DNA from: JAGNLA01 sp964639885
GTDB taxonomy: Bacteria; Caldisericota; Caldisericia; JAAYUI01
NCBI GenBank assembly: GCA_964639885.1
Contig: CAZXEH010000001.1
Coordinates: forward strand, 62,001-126,000
DNA length: 64,000 nucleotides
Direction: 5' to 3'
Each line of letters starts with the position of its first letter. Position 1 is the first letter of the stretch. Position numbers and translations under genes: made by a program. Under the pieces are notes generated by a model. It was given only the letters and a program-made list of their open reading frames with translations. It was not told the DNA's origin and did not search any database. This document shows positions 32,021 to 40,460 of the stretch, in pieces.

Positions 32021-32048
32021 TTGACACCGCAAGGTGTGTCCATAAAAT
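32021..32048 (+). promoter_or_regulatory. tRNA-His promoter
   Basis: TTGACA (32021-32026), a 16-base spacer and TAAAAT (32043-32048), about 15 bases before the tRNA. It is back to back with the grpE promoter; the two -35 boxes are 16 bases apart. Confidence 0.75.
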
Positions 32049-32063
32049 TATCTGTGCCGTGCG

Positions 32064-32140
32064 GTGGATGTAGCTCAGTTGGTTAGAGCGCCAGTCTGTG
32101 GAACTGGAGGCCGGGGGTTCAAATCCCCTCATCCACCCCA
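32064..32140 (+). tRNA. tRNA-His (GTG)
   Basis: A complete cloverleaf: acceptor stem GTGGATG / CATCCAC, D arm GCTC...GAGC, anticodon stem CCAGT / ACTGG with loop CTGTGGA (anticodon GTG), T arm GGGG-TTCAAAT-CCCC. The discriminator is C and the CCA end is encoded (32138-32140). The G at 32063 is the extra G-1 typical of histidine tRNAs, opposite the C discriminator. Confidence 0.97.
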
Positions 32141-32182
32141 TCCATTATATCAAAACCCCAGTTTTTATAAAACCTGTTCCTA

Positions 32183-32210
32183 TTGCCATCAGGCCTTTTA
32201 ATGCTATTAT
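32183..32210 (+). promoter_or_regulatory. Promoter of the Ser/Thr kinase gene (leaderless)
   Basis: TTGCCA (32183-32188), a 16-base spacer and TATTAT (32205-32210), then eight bases and ATG 32219. No Shine-Dalgarno site is present. Confidence 0.55.
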
Positions 32211-32218
32211 TGAACAAA

Positions 32219-35200
32219 ATGAACGTTGCCGGCAGATATGAACTGATCGAAAAGATTGGCGAGGGGGGAATGGGCGAGGTTCACATGGCCCTCGACCTAC
32301 AAACGGGAGAAGTTGTAGCTGTCAAGATTTCCAACATGTGGCAAGCCAGGGATCGCGAAGCGATGAATGAAAGGTTTGCCAGGGAAATAGAAATCCTTTC
32401 CAGAATAAACCATAAAAACATTGTCAGATTCAAGGATTCCGGTTCAGGTGATGATTACATGTTTTATGTCATGGAATTCATACCTGGCCAGCCTATTTCA
32501 AGGATCGGCGACTATCTCAAATCCACAAGGCACATCATCCAGATTGCCGAGGCACTGGACGAAATCCACAGTAAGGGCATCATCCATCGGGACTTGAAAC
32601 CATCGAACATTTTGGTCACGGAGGGTGAAATAAAGCTGCTAGATTTTGGAATTGCCCATATCACCGAGCGATCGGCAATGATGACAAAGGTTGGAACTTT
32701 TATTGGAACAGCCGAGTACATGTCACCCGAACAGGTCATGTGTTCAGGACTGGATGAACGTTCTGACATCTACTCGCTTGGAACGGTGCTTTACGAGGTT
32801 CTCACCGGAAGGCCACCTTTTGTTGCGCCTGACATCATCACCCTCATCCACAAAGTGATTCAGGAAAGACCGATTCCGCCTACGCAAATTGACAATGCAA
32901 TCCCGCAGGGACTGGAGCTAATCTGTCTGAAGATGCTTGAGAAAAGGTCGGAAAGACGATACCAGACTGCAAGAGAACTGATCTCTGACCTGGTGCAGTT
33001 CGTGGAGGGTGTGGTTCCGTCTCAGAAACTGTCTTTCAATTATCTCAGCAGAGAGTCACCATTCATTGGCAGGAAGGATATTTTTGCAGCCTTTTCCGAG
33101 TTGATTGCCAATGTTGTCAATGGTTTGGGTCAGTCGCTCGAGCTGGTCGGAGGAATCGGATCAGGCAAGACAAGGACACTGGCTGAACTTCAATCGCTGT
33201 CGCTCTCGAGGTATGTAAGGTTTCTTGTCTGTGACAACAACATCGTTGAACCTGGATCGCTCTCGATTACATCACTGCTTGATTCGCTTTCAGATTATGA
33301 GATCAATGTCGAGCCGGAGTTTGTCCTGGCGCATGCCCAGCTCATCCGCTCCCTGTCAGAAAAACTTGCCAGCAGACTTAATCTTCCACCTGACGCCCAA
33401 TCGCAGAATGAAGGAAACCAGGCGCCATACATCATAGCAGACCTCCTCCTGAAGGCTTTCCCGGGGATACCGGTGGTTTACGCATTTGACAGCAACATTG
33501 ATCCATTCACCCAGAAGGTTGTTGAGATTCTTGTCGGTTCGGCCGAGTTCTCCAGAGTGCTTGTCGTCAGTGCCGTCAACTTGCACCAGAGTCTCGAGTT
33601 CACTAAATCTTTTGAGCTGAAACCTTTGACAAGCGAGGAAATGTCTCAGCTAGCAGAGAGAATTCTTGGCCGATCAATCAGTGGCGAAGAACTGGCTTCG
33701 CTTTCTTCACGAACAGGCGGCAATCCGCAGTTTGCCTTTGAGCTGATCAGAGAGTCGAGGGACGCAAGAAAGACCATAACTTTAACCTCACTGCCCGAAT
33801 CACTCTCAGATCTTCTTGGCAGGAAGATTTCCGAGATCAGTGAGGATTCAAGGAAAATCCTGTCCAAACTTTCGCTGCTTTCAACGCCAATGCCGATATA
33901 TGAGCTCCAGGTTTTGCTCGGTATTGAAGAAGTCAAGCTGAGGATGTCATTGCAGGATTTGTTTGGTGAGGGACTCATTGTTGAAAGATTAGCCGGTTCA
34001 GAATTTGTTGTGGAAATCAGCTCCGGCGCGCTTGCTGAAGTCATCTGCGGCATGATTCCCGAAACAATCCTGCCAGGACTTCATTTAGAAATTGCCTTTG
34101 CCCTTGAGCTGCTAAATCCTGGCAAGTATGCGTTCGTCATAGGTTCGCACTATTTTGAGGCCGGAGACGCAGAAAAAGGCTCGAAATACATGCTTGAAGC
34201 GCTGAAAGAATCATACGGACACCAGCAAAACAGAAAGGCCGAACTCTGTTCATCAATTCTCATGCCTCACCTTGATGAGATCAGGGACGACACGCTCAGA
34301 TACAACTGTTATTATTTCAGCACAAGAAGCCTTGTCAGTGCAGGTAAACTTACCGAATCGGCAAGTTTGATTCTGAAATTTTCGGAATCACTGTCGAAGA
34401 TGAAGGCGACCAATGAGATGTGGATGAACTTCCATATCTGCGAAATGGCACTGTATCTTGGCATGAGGAACATCGAAAAACAGCTCAAGGCTGCAATGGA
34501 GGCCCTCAAAAGGTTTGACCGGACGATTCCAAACGGGTTGAGATCGACTGTTTACTACTACATTGCTTCGGCCTACATCAACCTTAGCCAGCCTGAAAAA
34601 GGTGTTCCGTTTGCAAAAAAGGCTATCGAACTTGCACAAACTTCCCAGGAACGCTTTATGGCCAGAAACATACTTTCAATCGGTTATGCAAAGCTTTCAA
34701 AGTTGGACGAGGCTATTCAGCTTCAAGAAACAATAATAAACGAAGCCCAGCGTGAGAACCAGATCAATACGGAACTGGCAGCAAGGTTCAACCTGTCAAC
34801 ATTTTACACGAATCTTGGCAAAGTGGAGCAATCTAATGCACTGGTCAAAGAAGTCCTGGATAAATCGATAATACACCACTATGACATCATCACTGCAAAT
34901 TCGTATTTAAAAGTAATAATAAACAACAACGTTCTGATGAGAATCAAGGACAACAAGAACCTCATTGACGACTGCGTTCTTTTCTTCGAGAGAAAAAACC
35001 TCAAGACAAACATTGTCCATATCTACCAGCAAGGCGTACTTGTCAGCCTGCTTGAAAAGAATCATCAGAAATTTACAACAATGCTCGAAAGACTCAAGAA
35101 GGAAGCCGTAGCAATGAAGCTTAGGGCTTACATCGTCGTTTGCGACATCCTCAAGTCAGATGAGATTGTCGAAAGAAAAGAATGGCAGGAGTTGATTGAT

Positions 35201-35812
35201 TTCCTTGCCGAAGCAGAGATTGAGCTCAAAACCCTGATGCCACAGGAATGCCTTGACGATTTCATGGTTCTCAGACATTCACAAACCGCAACTGCCTATG
35301 CAAACATGGGTATGGTGGAAAAAGCCAGAAACCAGCTGAAGATGGCTGAATCAATCGTCAATTCCGAAAACAAGAAATGTGATCTTTCGTGGGTTGGAAT
35401 TGTTTACATGCTCGCCAAAAATGAAGTCGGTATTTTTGAGTCATTCCAGGGACAAACCACCATGGGCTCGTTCTTTTCAAGGCAGACTTCCGAAAGTCCC
35501 AAACGCATTGTGCCTGATACCTGGGCAAAGGTTTATGCAGACATACAGGACAATATGGGAAAGGAACGCATCTCGCCGACCATGTCCTTCTACTATAAGC
35601 CCAGACTGACATATCTTTATGCAAAACACATTTTCAACAAGATAAGGCTTGAGCCTGCGAGTGCGGATCGCTCGGAGATTGCAAACAAGGCGCTTATTGC
35701 AATAAATGAAACACTTGGTTACCTAGACGACAATGAGCTTGAGGCCTACAAGGACGATTTGAAGACTATAAGCAGAAGCATCACCGATGCGATAATAAAA
35801 AAGAGGTATTGA
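32219..35812 (+). CDS. Ser/Thr protein kinase fused to an ATPase and TPR-like repeats
   Basis: The 1197-residue cytoplasmic protein starts MNVAGRYELIEKIGEGGMGE with a Hanks-type kinase domain: glycine loop GEGGMGEV, Lys36 (VAVKIS), HRDLKPSN at 123-130, LLDFG at 140-144 and MSPEQ at 168-172, all catalytic residues intact. Near 310 LVGGIGSGKTRT is a Walker A motif of a predicted NTPase (STAND/AAA-like) domain. The last ~550 residues are helical repeats of TPR type (AASAYINLSQPEKGVPFAKKAI...). This kinase-AAA-TPR architecture is known in Myxococcota and related signalling proteins. No membrane segment is seen. An upstream TTG (32183) lies inside the promoter, so ATG 32219 is chosen. Confidence 0.9.
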   Translation: MNVAGRYELIEKIGEGGMGEVHMALDLQTGEVVAVKISNMWQARDREAMNERFAREIEILSRINHKNIVRFKDSGSGDDYMFYVMEFIPGQPISRIGDYLKSTRHIIQIAEALDEIHSKGIIHRDLKPSNILVTEGEIKLLDFGIAHITERSAMMTKVGTFIGTAEYMSPEQVMCSGLDERSDIYSLGTVLYEVLTGRPPFVAPDIITLIHKVIQERPIPPTQIDNAIPQGLELICLKMLEKRSERRYQTARELISDLVQFVEGVVPSQKLSFNYLSRESPFIGRKDIFAAFSELIANVVNGLGQSLELVGGIGSGKTRTLAELQSLSLSRYVRFLVCDNNIVEPGSLSITSLLDSLSDYEINVEPEFVLAHAQLIRSLSEKLASRLNLPPDAQSQNEGNQAPYIIADLLLKAFPGIPVVYAFDSNIDPFTQKVVEILVGSAEFSRVLVVSAVNLHQSLEFTKSFELKPLTSEEMSQLAERILGRSISGEELASLSSRTGGNPQFAFELIRESRDARKTITLTSLPESLSDLLGRKISEISEDSRKILSKLSLLSTPMPIYELQVLLGIEEVKLRMSLQDLFGEGLIVERLAGSEFVVEISSGALAEVICGMIPETILPGLHLEIAFALELLNPGKYAFVIGSHYFEAGDAEKGSKYMLEALKESYGHQQNRKAELCSSILMPHLDEIRDDTLRYNCYYFSTRSLVSAGKLTESASLILKFSESLSKMKATNEMWMNFHICEMALYLGMRNIEKQLKAAMEALKRFDRTIPNGLRSTVYYYIASAYINLSQPEKGVPFAKKAIELAQTSQERFMARNILSIGYAKLSKLDEAIQLQETIINEAQRENQINTELAARFNLSTFYTNLGKVEQSNALVKEVLDKSIIHHYDIITANSYLKVIINNNVLMRIKDNKNLIDDCVLFFERKNLKTNIVHIYQQGVLVSLLEKNHQKFTTMLERLKKEAVAMKLRAYIVVCDILKSDEIVERKEWQELIDFLAEAEIELKTLMPQECLDDFMVLRHSQTATAYANMGMVEKARNQLKMAESIVNSENKKCDLSWVGIVYMLAKNEVGIFESFQGQTTMGSFFSRQTSESPKRIVPDTWAKVYADIQDNMGKERISPTMSFYYKPRLTYLYAKHIFNKIRLEPASADRSEIANKALIAINETLGYLDDNELEAYKDDLKTISRSITDAIIKKRY

Positions 35813-36357
35813 TGATAACCGATTTCACCATGCCGACAATCGAAACGCCGAGACTGACCCTCAGAAAGATGACGCTTGAAGATTCTGCCGACATCTTTGA
35901 TTATGGGAGGATGCCCGATGTTTCGAAATACTGCATCTGGGACACCCACACAAGCGAAGAAGACGCAAAAATCTATATCAGATCGGCGTTGGCCAAATAC
36001 GAAAACAACGAGCCTTCAGACTGGGGAATCTATCTTAAATCAGAAAACAAACTCATTGGAGCAATCGGTTTTGTGTTTGTTTCAGATCGCAACATGAGTT
36101 GTGAGGTTGGCTACGCCATCTCAAAAAACTATTGGGGTCAGGGCATCACAACAGAGGCGTTAAAAGCTGTAATAAACTATATTTTTAACGATATGGGCTT
36201 TCACCGCGTGGAAGCCAGGTGCTACCTCGAAAACGTTGGCTCGTACCGGGTTATGGAGAAAGCCGGCATGGTTTATGAGGGCACAGCAGTCGACCAGATG
36301 TACGTCAAGGGCAACTTCTGGACGATGAGGCAGTACGCAATCGTAAACAAAAAGTAG
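35812..36357 (+). CDS. GNAT acetyltransferase, RimJ/RimL type
   Basis: A 181-residue N-acetyltransferase starting MITDFTMPTIETPRLTLRKM, the usual ETxRLxLR opening of the RimJ/RimL branch. The acetyl-CoA motif is KNYWGQGITTEALKAV, followed by YIFNDMGFHRVEARCYLENVGSYRVMEKAGM. Substrate unknown; relatives act on ribosomal proteins, amino acids or antibiotics. The start shares one base with the kinase stop (TGATG) and has an AAGAGG site, so translation is coupled. Confidence 0.92.
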   Translation: MITDFTMPTIETPRLTLRKMTLEDSADIFDYGRMPDVSKYCIWDTHTSEEDAKIYIRSALAKYENNEPSDWGIYLKSENKLIGAIGFVFVSDRNMSCEVGYAISKNYWGQGITTEALKAVINYIFNDMGFHRVEARCYLENVGSYRVMEKAGMVYEGTAVDQMYVKGNFWTMRQYAIVNKK

Positions 36358-36358
36358 G

Positions 36359-36916
36359 CTATTTCTTCGAATAAAGACCGATGTAAGCAGTTTTGGCAAT
36401 GATGTGTTCTTCTATTGAGCTGTCAAACTCGCTTCTTTTCGGTGGTTTGTTGAAGCTGATCCTGTCGTCAAGAGCGTAGAGCGTGAAAACGTAATGGTGA
36501 GGTTTGCCTGGTGGTGGGCATGGGCCGTTCCAGCCGATGTTTCCCGTGTCATTTTCGCCCTGGCTGGCACCGTTGATCGTTAGCGTTGTTCTTGGTTGAC
36601 CTTCAGCAAGCCTTGGAATTGACGGCAAAATATCGTAAACGATCCAATGTGTGAAGGTTCCCTTCGGCGCATCAGGGTCTTCGCAAACAAGCGCAAGGCT
36701 GGCCGTCTTTTCAGGTACACTGTACCAGGATATTTGTGGAGAGACATCTCCACCGTCACACGCAAACTGCCTTGGAATTTCCTTGCCATCTTCAAACGAT
36801 TGGCTTTTGATCATGAAATCCTTGGGCTGGTGATCCTTGTCCGTTTGTGCCGGTTCGTTCGTTGCGCATCCTGCAAACAGTGTCATCAAAACAAAAAGAG
36901 CCATGAATTTTTTCAT
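36359..36916 (-). CDS. YbhB/YbcL-type PEBP lipoprotein
   Basis: A 185-residue phosphatidylethanolamine-binding-protein family member. It has a lipoprotein signal ending LFAGC (Cys17) and the PEBP motifs CEDPDAPKGTFTHWIVYD and GPCPPPGKPHHYVFTLYALD, complete for the anion-binding pocket. The biological role of bacterial PEBPs is not clear. ATG 36916 with GGAG four bases upstream is preferred over ATG 36928. The start region lies in an inverted repeat (36899-36920). Its stop is one base from that of the convergent acetyltransferase. Confidence 0.92.
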   Translation of the reverse strand: MKKFMALFVLMTLFAGCATNEPAQTDKDHQPKDFMIKSQSFEDGKEIPRQFACDGGDVSPQISWYSVPEKTASLALVCEDPDAPKGTFTHWIVYDILPSIPRLAEGQPRTTLTINGASQGENDTGNIGWNGPCPPPGKPHHYVFTLYALDDRISFNKPPKRSEFDSSIEEHIIAKTAYIGLYSKK

Positions 36917-36920
36917 GGCT
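36899..36920 (-). other. Inverted repeat covering the PEBP start codon
   Basis: AGCCATGAA / TTCATGGCT, a 9-bp perfect stem with a four-base loop. The mRNA hairpin would pair the AGCC-ATG start region with the codons just behind it and could reduce initiation. Confidence 0.35.
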
Positions 36921-36949
36921 CCAATCATAGCAATTGACGTTGGTTTTGT

Positions 36950-37495
36950 CTAGCGTCCCGTGTCAACCATCCGGTAAAGCTTCAGCTTGCTGTTCTCGGT
37001 TTTATAGAAGTTGAACGTCCAGCCGACTTGTTCTGTGTAGATTTCGTAGACGAAAAGAAATTTTTGTTTTGTCTCGTTCACTTTTGCCTGGTCGAACATT
37101 GGGAGACCGTAGGCGAGCTGAGCATGGGTGATGATGAACTGGTCAGTGGTCTGGGTGCCAAACGAAGGGATGACGCTGATCATGTCAAACTTTGGGAACT
37201 GGGCTCCCGACTTTGTTTTCCATATCTCAGCCTCGCAAACAAGGAAACCGCCATCTTTGCTGTAGATGTTTTCAAACGGGCTGTCCTTGTCAACGTTTGG
37301 GATGGTGAAGACTATATCAGATTTGTCGAGTTTGAAGAAAACTCCGTCCGAAATGCTTATTTCTTCGCTTGTCTGAGCCAGCTGGAAATCCGGTGTGCGC
37401 TCGAGGTTCAGCAAAAACTCGTTTTGAACCGGACCTTGGGTTGGCCCGCAACCTGCAAGCAGGACAAGACCTATGACTATGGCAATCTTTCTCAT
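36950..37495 (-). CDS. Hypothetical lipoprotein, 181 residues
   Basis: The sequence begins MRKIAIVIGLVLLAGCGPTQ; the lipobox LAGC puts lipidation at Cys16. The mature part is beta-rich and contains no recognised domain. Its first ATG overlaps the stop of the upstream lipoprotein gene by four bases, so the two envelope proteins are likely made together. It is the penultimate gene of the orr-rpmA-obgE-nadD-rsfS run. Confidence 0.75.
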   Translation of the reverse strand: MRKIAIVIGLVLLAGCGPTQGPVQNEFLLNLERTPDFQLAQTSEEISISDGVFFKLDKSDIVFTIPNVDKDSPFENIYSKDGGFLVCEAEIWKTKSGAQFPKFDMISVIPSFGTQTTDQFIITHAQLAYGLPMFDQAKVNETKQKFLFVYEIYTEQVGWTFNFYKTENSKLKLYRMVDTGR

Positions 37496-38043
37496 ATTCC
37501 CATATCGATGAGGGCAAGCCTTTTTTCGGGGGTTGCCGTTTTGTCGAGGATTTCAATCGAAAGACCCTGGGTTTTCTTTAGCCCTTCAAAAATGATTGTG
37601 ACCTTGTAGCCAAGTGATGACATTGCCGGGATCATTTTAACCGGTATTCTGCCCGTGAAATTTGAATAGAGACTCTCGTTCTCAGTTGGCAGGAACCTGT
37701 TTCCAAACACATCGACCATCTCAAACCTGACGTTTTCAAGGTTCATCGGGGCTGTGGCGTCGATGTCGACATCGACAACATGGAACATTTCCTTCGTAGG
37801 AGCGGTTTCGCCAATCTTTTCCATCGCCCTGTAGTTTGAAAATGTCCATGTGGCATCGAACAGCTTGAACGATTTGCCGATCCAGATCGGGTTTGCAAGG
37901 TCGGTTATCACGTCGCTGGCAGGTTCCCTGTTGCCGTTTGGTGGCTGGTCAGTCTTTGGCAGGTCTGTTGCTGCCTGTCCGCATGAAGCCAGGAATACGA
38001 TCAGGGTGGCTGCTGCACAGATGGTTTTAAGGATTTTTGCCAT
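37492..38043 (-). CDS. Lipoprotein with a DUF4352-like domain
   Basis: A 183-residue product with signal ATLIVFLASCGQAA (lipidated Cys21). The mature part (WTFSNYRAMEKIGE, FHVVDVDIDATAPMNLEN, FEMVDVFGNRFLP) follows the immunoglobulin-like pattern of DUF4352 domains, which are common in exported lipoproteins of unknown role. The start overlaps the end of rsfS by 43 bases and has its own GGAGG site. Domain call is moderate. Confidence 0.75.
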   Translation of the reverse strand: MAKILKTICAAATLIVFLASCGQAATDLPKTDQPPNGNREPASDVITDLANPIWIGKSFKLFDATWTFSNYRAMEKIGETAPTKEMFHVVDVDIDATAPMNLENVRFEMVDVFGNRFLPTENESLYSNFTGRIPVKMIPAMSSLGYKVTIIFEGLKKTQGLSIEILDKTATPEKRLALIDMGI

Positions 38044-38351
38044 AATTCCTCCAGGTTGTAGTACATTCTCTCTTCTTTTCCGAAGAGGTTGACTATAACG
38101 TCACCAAAATCAACGAGCACCCATTTTGAACGGGCCGAACCCTCGATCTTCCTGACGTTTATCTGTTTGTGCTTTGTTATCTCCATGAGCCTTTCAGTGA
38201 TGGCCTGTGTCTGGGGTGGCGCAAGGACGGTTGCCAGCACGAAATAGTCACATATCGGAGTCCTGCCGGTGACATCGATGACTGAAATATCCTCGGCTTT
38301 CAAATCTTCAAGTACTTCCTTTACCTTTTCCACAAGTTCAAATGGTTCCAG
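38001..38351 (-). CDS. rsfS: Ribosomal silencing factor RsfS, CTG start
   Basis: This 116-residue protein binds L14 on the 50S subunit and blocks subunit joining in slow growth. Core motifs are AEDISVIDVTGRTPICDYFVL, KIEGSARSKWVLVDFGDVIVNLF and YYNLEELW. No ATG, GTG or TTG lies at the expected start, but a perfect AAGGAGG followed by six bases precedes CTG 38351 (LEPFELVEKVKEVL), matching the usual N-terminus. A longer frame reaching 38423 would lie inside nadD. The CTG follows the nadD stop codon after one base. Confidence 0.9.
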   Translation of the reverse strand: MEPFELVEKVKEVLEDLKAEDISVIDVTGRTPICDYFVLATVLAPPQTQAITERLMEITKHKQINVRKIEGSARSKWVLVDFGDVIVNLFGKEERMYYNLEELWQKSLKPSVQQPP

Positions 38352-38352
38352 T

Positions 38353-38955
38353 TTATTCCTCCTTTGAATAAAGGTTGTTGGCCTTAATGTAATCAAGCAC
38401 TGCGCTATCGACAAGATGTTCACAGGGAAAGCCTTTCTTAAGCCTTTCCCTTATGATGGTTGATGAGATGTCATTTCTCGGAAAATCGAGCATCAGTATT
38501 CCAGACTCATTTTTGCCAGCTTTTACCAATGCCTCTTTCGCCTTCTCAAAGCCGTCGTTTCGTGGGACAACGATAAAATCTGTGAATTTTATAAGCGTTG
38601 CAGCTTCCCTCCACTCATGGATTCTTGAGAGGGAGTCTGAGCCGCCGATAAGAAAAAGATCATCTTTGGGGTGGATACTTTTCAGATGTTCAAGCGTTTC
38701 ATAAGAATATGTCGGGTTTTTTTTCAATTCAAAATCATCAACTTCCAGCCAAGGCACACCAAAACAGGCCATCACGCACATGTTGAATCTATGGTTGGGT
38801 TCGATTGGCTTTTCGGCCTTGTCAAAAGTCGGAACAGAGCAAGGCATTATCAAGATTTTATCTAGATTGAACTGGGATTTGGCAAAGGTTGCCATTGAAA
38901 GGTGCGCAATTGTTGGGGGTGAGAAAGAACCTCCGAGCAGGCCGGTTCTACTCAA
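38353..38955 (-). CDS. nadD: Nicotinate-nucleotide adenylyltransferase
   Basis: Adenylates nicotinate mononucleotide in NAD synthesis. The 200-residue protein has the nucleotidyltransferase motif GGSFSPPTIAHL (in place of GGTFDPxHxGH), PxxxPxFDKAEKPIEPNHRFNM and the ISSTIIRERL motif. It starts with TTG 38955 behind a GAGG site and overlaps obgE by eight bases. obgE-nadD-rsfS is a common gene order. Confidence 0.93.
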   Translation of the reverse strand: MSRTGLLGGSFSPPTIAHLSMATFAKSQFNLDKILIMPCSVPTFDKAEKPIEPNHRFNMCVMACFGVPWLEVDDFELKKNPTYSYETLEHLKSIHPKDDLFLIGGSDSLSRIHEWREAATLIKFTDFIVVPRNDGFEKAKEALVKAGKNESGILMLDFPRNDISSTIIRERLKKGFPCEHLVDSAVLDYIKANNLYSKEE

Positions 38956-40195
38956 GCAAAAACCTCATCTTGCCAATGATAACGGCATCTCCATCCACAG
39001 CTCCCATTTTGCGCAGTTTCTTCTCTATTTCAAGCCTTCGCATCTGGCGATCGACAAACGCCTTTCCGTCAACCGATTCGATGTCGGTCTTGGCGACAAT
39101 CCTTTCGAGTCTTGAGTTTTTGACCACCCAGCCATCGGGTGTGTTTTCAATTGTCACTTCGTCGGTTCTGTCAATGAGCCTGATTTCCTGGGCAACTCTG
39201 GTTTCCGGCTTCGGAATGTCTTTTATGATCAGCCAGAGCTTTTCAATGAGAACTTTTACTCCGGTGTTTTCGAGGGCTGAAATCCTCATGTATGGAATGT
39301 TTCTGGATTTTGCAAACTCTTCGAGTCCGTCTGGTGAATCAGCAAAAATATCGTTTTTGTTTCCAACGATGAATGCTGGCTTGTCAAATGTTTCTTCGTT
39401 CCACAGCTTGATCTCGTTCCAAAGCAGTTTGAGTGTTTCAACCGGGTCTTCCTCGGTGAGGTCGATAACGTAGAGGAGACAGCGACACCTTTCGACATGC
39501 CTGAGGAATTCGAACCCCAAACCTTTGCCAAGGTGGGCGTCTTCGATAAGTCCAGGGATGTCGGCCATTGTGAATCTTGAGAAATTGGCCGTTTGAACCA
39601 CTCCAAGCTGGGGCTGGAGGGTCGTGAAAGGGTAATCGCCAATCTTTGCATTGGCATTTGATACTCTGGTCAAAAGTGTGGATTTGCCAGCATTAGGAAA
39701 TCCAACGAGTCCAACGTCGGCCAAAAGCTTTAGTTCGATCGTGATCGTAAAGATTTCGCCTTCTTCTCCGCCTGTAGCGATGTGGGGGGTCTGCCTTCTG
39801 GCATTGGCAAAACAAGCGTTGCCTACACCGCCCCTGCCGCCACGTGCGACAAGAAGCTCCTGCCCTGGTTCAACCAGATCGGCAAGGAACTGGAGGTCTT
39901 CGCCAACGTAAACGCTTACACCAACAGGAACCCTCAGAAAGAGGTCGTCAGCCGAGACTCCTGTTTTGTTGTTGTTTTGGCCGTTCTTCCCATCTTTTGC
40001 CCTATGGTTTGGATGTTCGGAAAGCCAGTACAGATCATTTATTTCAGGATCGGCAACAAGATAAACGTCCCCACCACGACCACCGTTTCCACCGGATGGG
40101 CCGCCCCTGGGGACATATTTTTCATGCCTGAAGGTGACAACGCCGTCCCCGCCTTTGCCAGCCTGGACGTAAACTGTCGCCTTGTCTACAAACAT
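38948..40195 (-). CDS. obgE: Ribosome-assembly GTPase Obg/CgtA
   Basis: The 415-residue GTPase has the glycine-rich Obg fold (VQAGKGGDGVVTFRHEKYVPRG), G1 GFPNAGKST, G3 DIPG, G4 GNKND, and a C-terminal OCT domain of about 70 residues. It monitors 50S assembly. It starts six bases after the rpmA stop and has no clear ribosome-binding site, so re-initiation is likely. Confidence 0.97.
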   Translation of the reverse strand: MFVDKATVYVQAGKGGDGVVTFRHEKYVPRGGPSGGNGGRGGDVYLVADPEINDLYWLSEHPNHRAKDGKNGQNNNKTGVSADDLFLRVPVGVSVYVGEDLQFLADLVEPGQELLVARGGRGGVGNACFANARRQTPHIATGGEEGEIFTITIELKLLADVGLVGFPNAGKSTLLTRVSNANAKIGDYPFTTLQPQLGVVQTANFSRFTMADIPGLIEDAHLGKGLGFEFLRHVERCRCLLYVIDLTEEDPVETLKLLWNEIKLWNEETFDKPAFIVGNKNDIFADSPDGLEEFAKSRNIPYMRISALENTGVKVLIEKLWLIIKDIPKPETRVAQEIRLIDRTDEVTIENTPDGWVVKNSRLERIVAKTDIESVDGKAFVDRQMRRLEIEKKLRKMGAVDGDAVIIGKMRFLLE

Positions 40196-40201
40196 TTGTC
40201 T

Positions 40202-40459
40202 TTACTGGATTGGTTCGATGTCGACCTTTTTGCCGGTCTTGCCGAATCTTCTGAATCTCACGATTCCAGCAAGCTTTGCAAAAATTGTGTGGTCTCTGCC
40301 GAGGTCTGCGCCTGTGCCAGGATAAATCCTTGTGCCGCGCTGCCTGACGATGATTCCGCCAGCATCGACGCACTGACCGTCTGCCACCTTAACGCCCAAG
40401 TACTTTGGATTGCTGTCCCTGCCGTTTGTTGCGGAACCGCCTGCTTTCTTGTGTGCCAT
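40202..40459 (-). CDS. rpmA: Ribosomal protein L27
   Basis: Complete at 85 residues, starting MAHKKAGGSATNGRDSNPK. It begins directly with the conserved tail that reaches the peptidyl-transferase centre and has no Firmicutes-type cleavable N-terminal extension. An AAGGAGG site precedes the ATG. rplU, usually next to rpmA, is replaced here by a racemase gene. Confidence 0.98.
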   Translation of the reverse strand: MAHKKAGGSATNGRDSNPKYLGVKVADGQCVDAGGIIVRQRGTRIYPGTGADLGRDHTIFAKLAGIVRFRRFGKTGKKVDIEPIQ

Positions 40460-40460
40460 A

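Noticed and set aside
31925..32032. Longer start for grpE
   Set aside because: It lies upstream of or within the TTGACA-16-TAAAAT promoter and the CIRCE-like operator.
32064..32140. tRNA-His as an integration site for an island
   Set aside because: No integrase, direct repeat of the tRNA end or composition shift follows it; the neighbouring genes are chromosomal in character.
32183..32218. Upstream TTG start for the kinase
   Set aside because: It coincides with the -35 box of the predicted promoter and adds residues not found in kinase N-termini.
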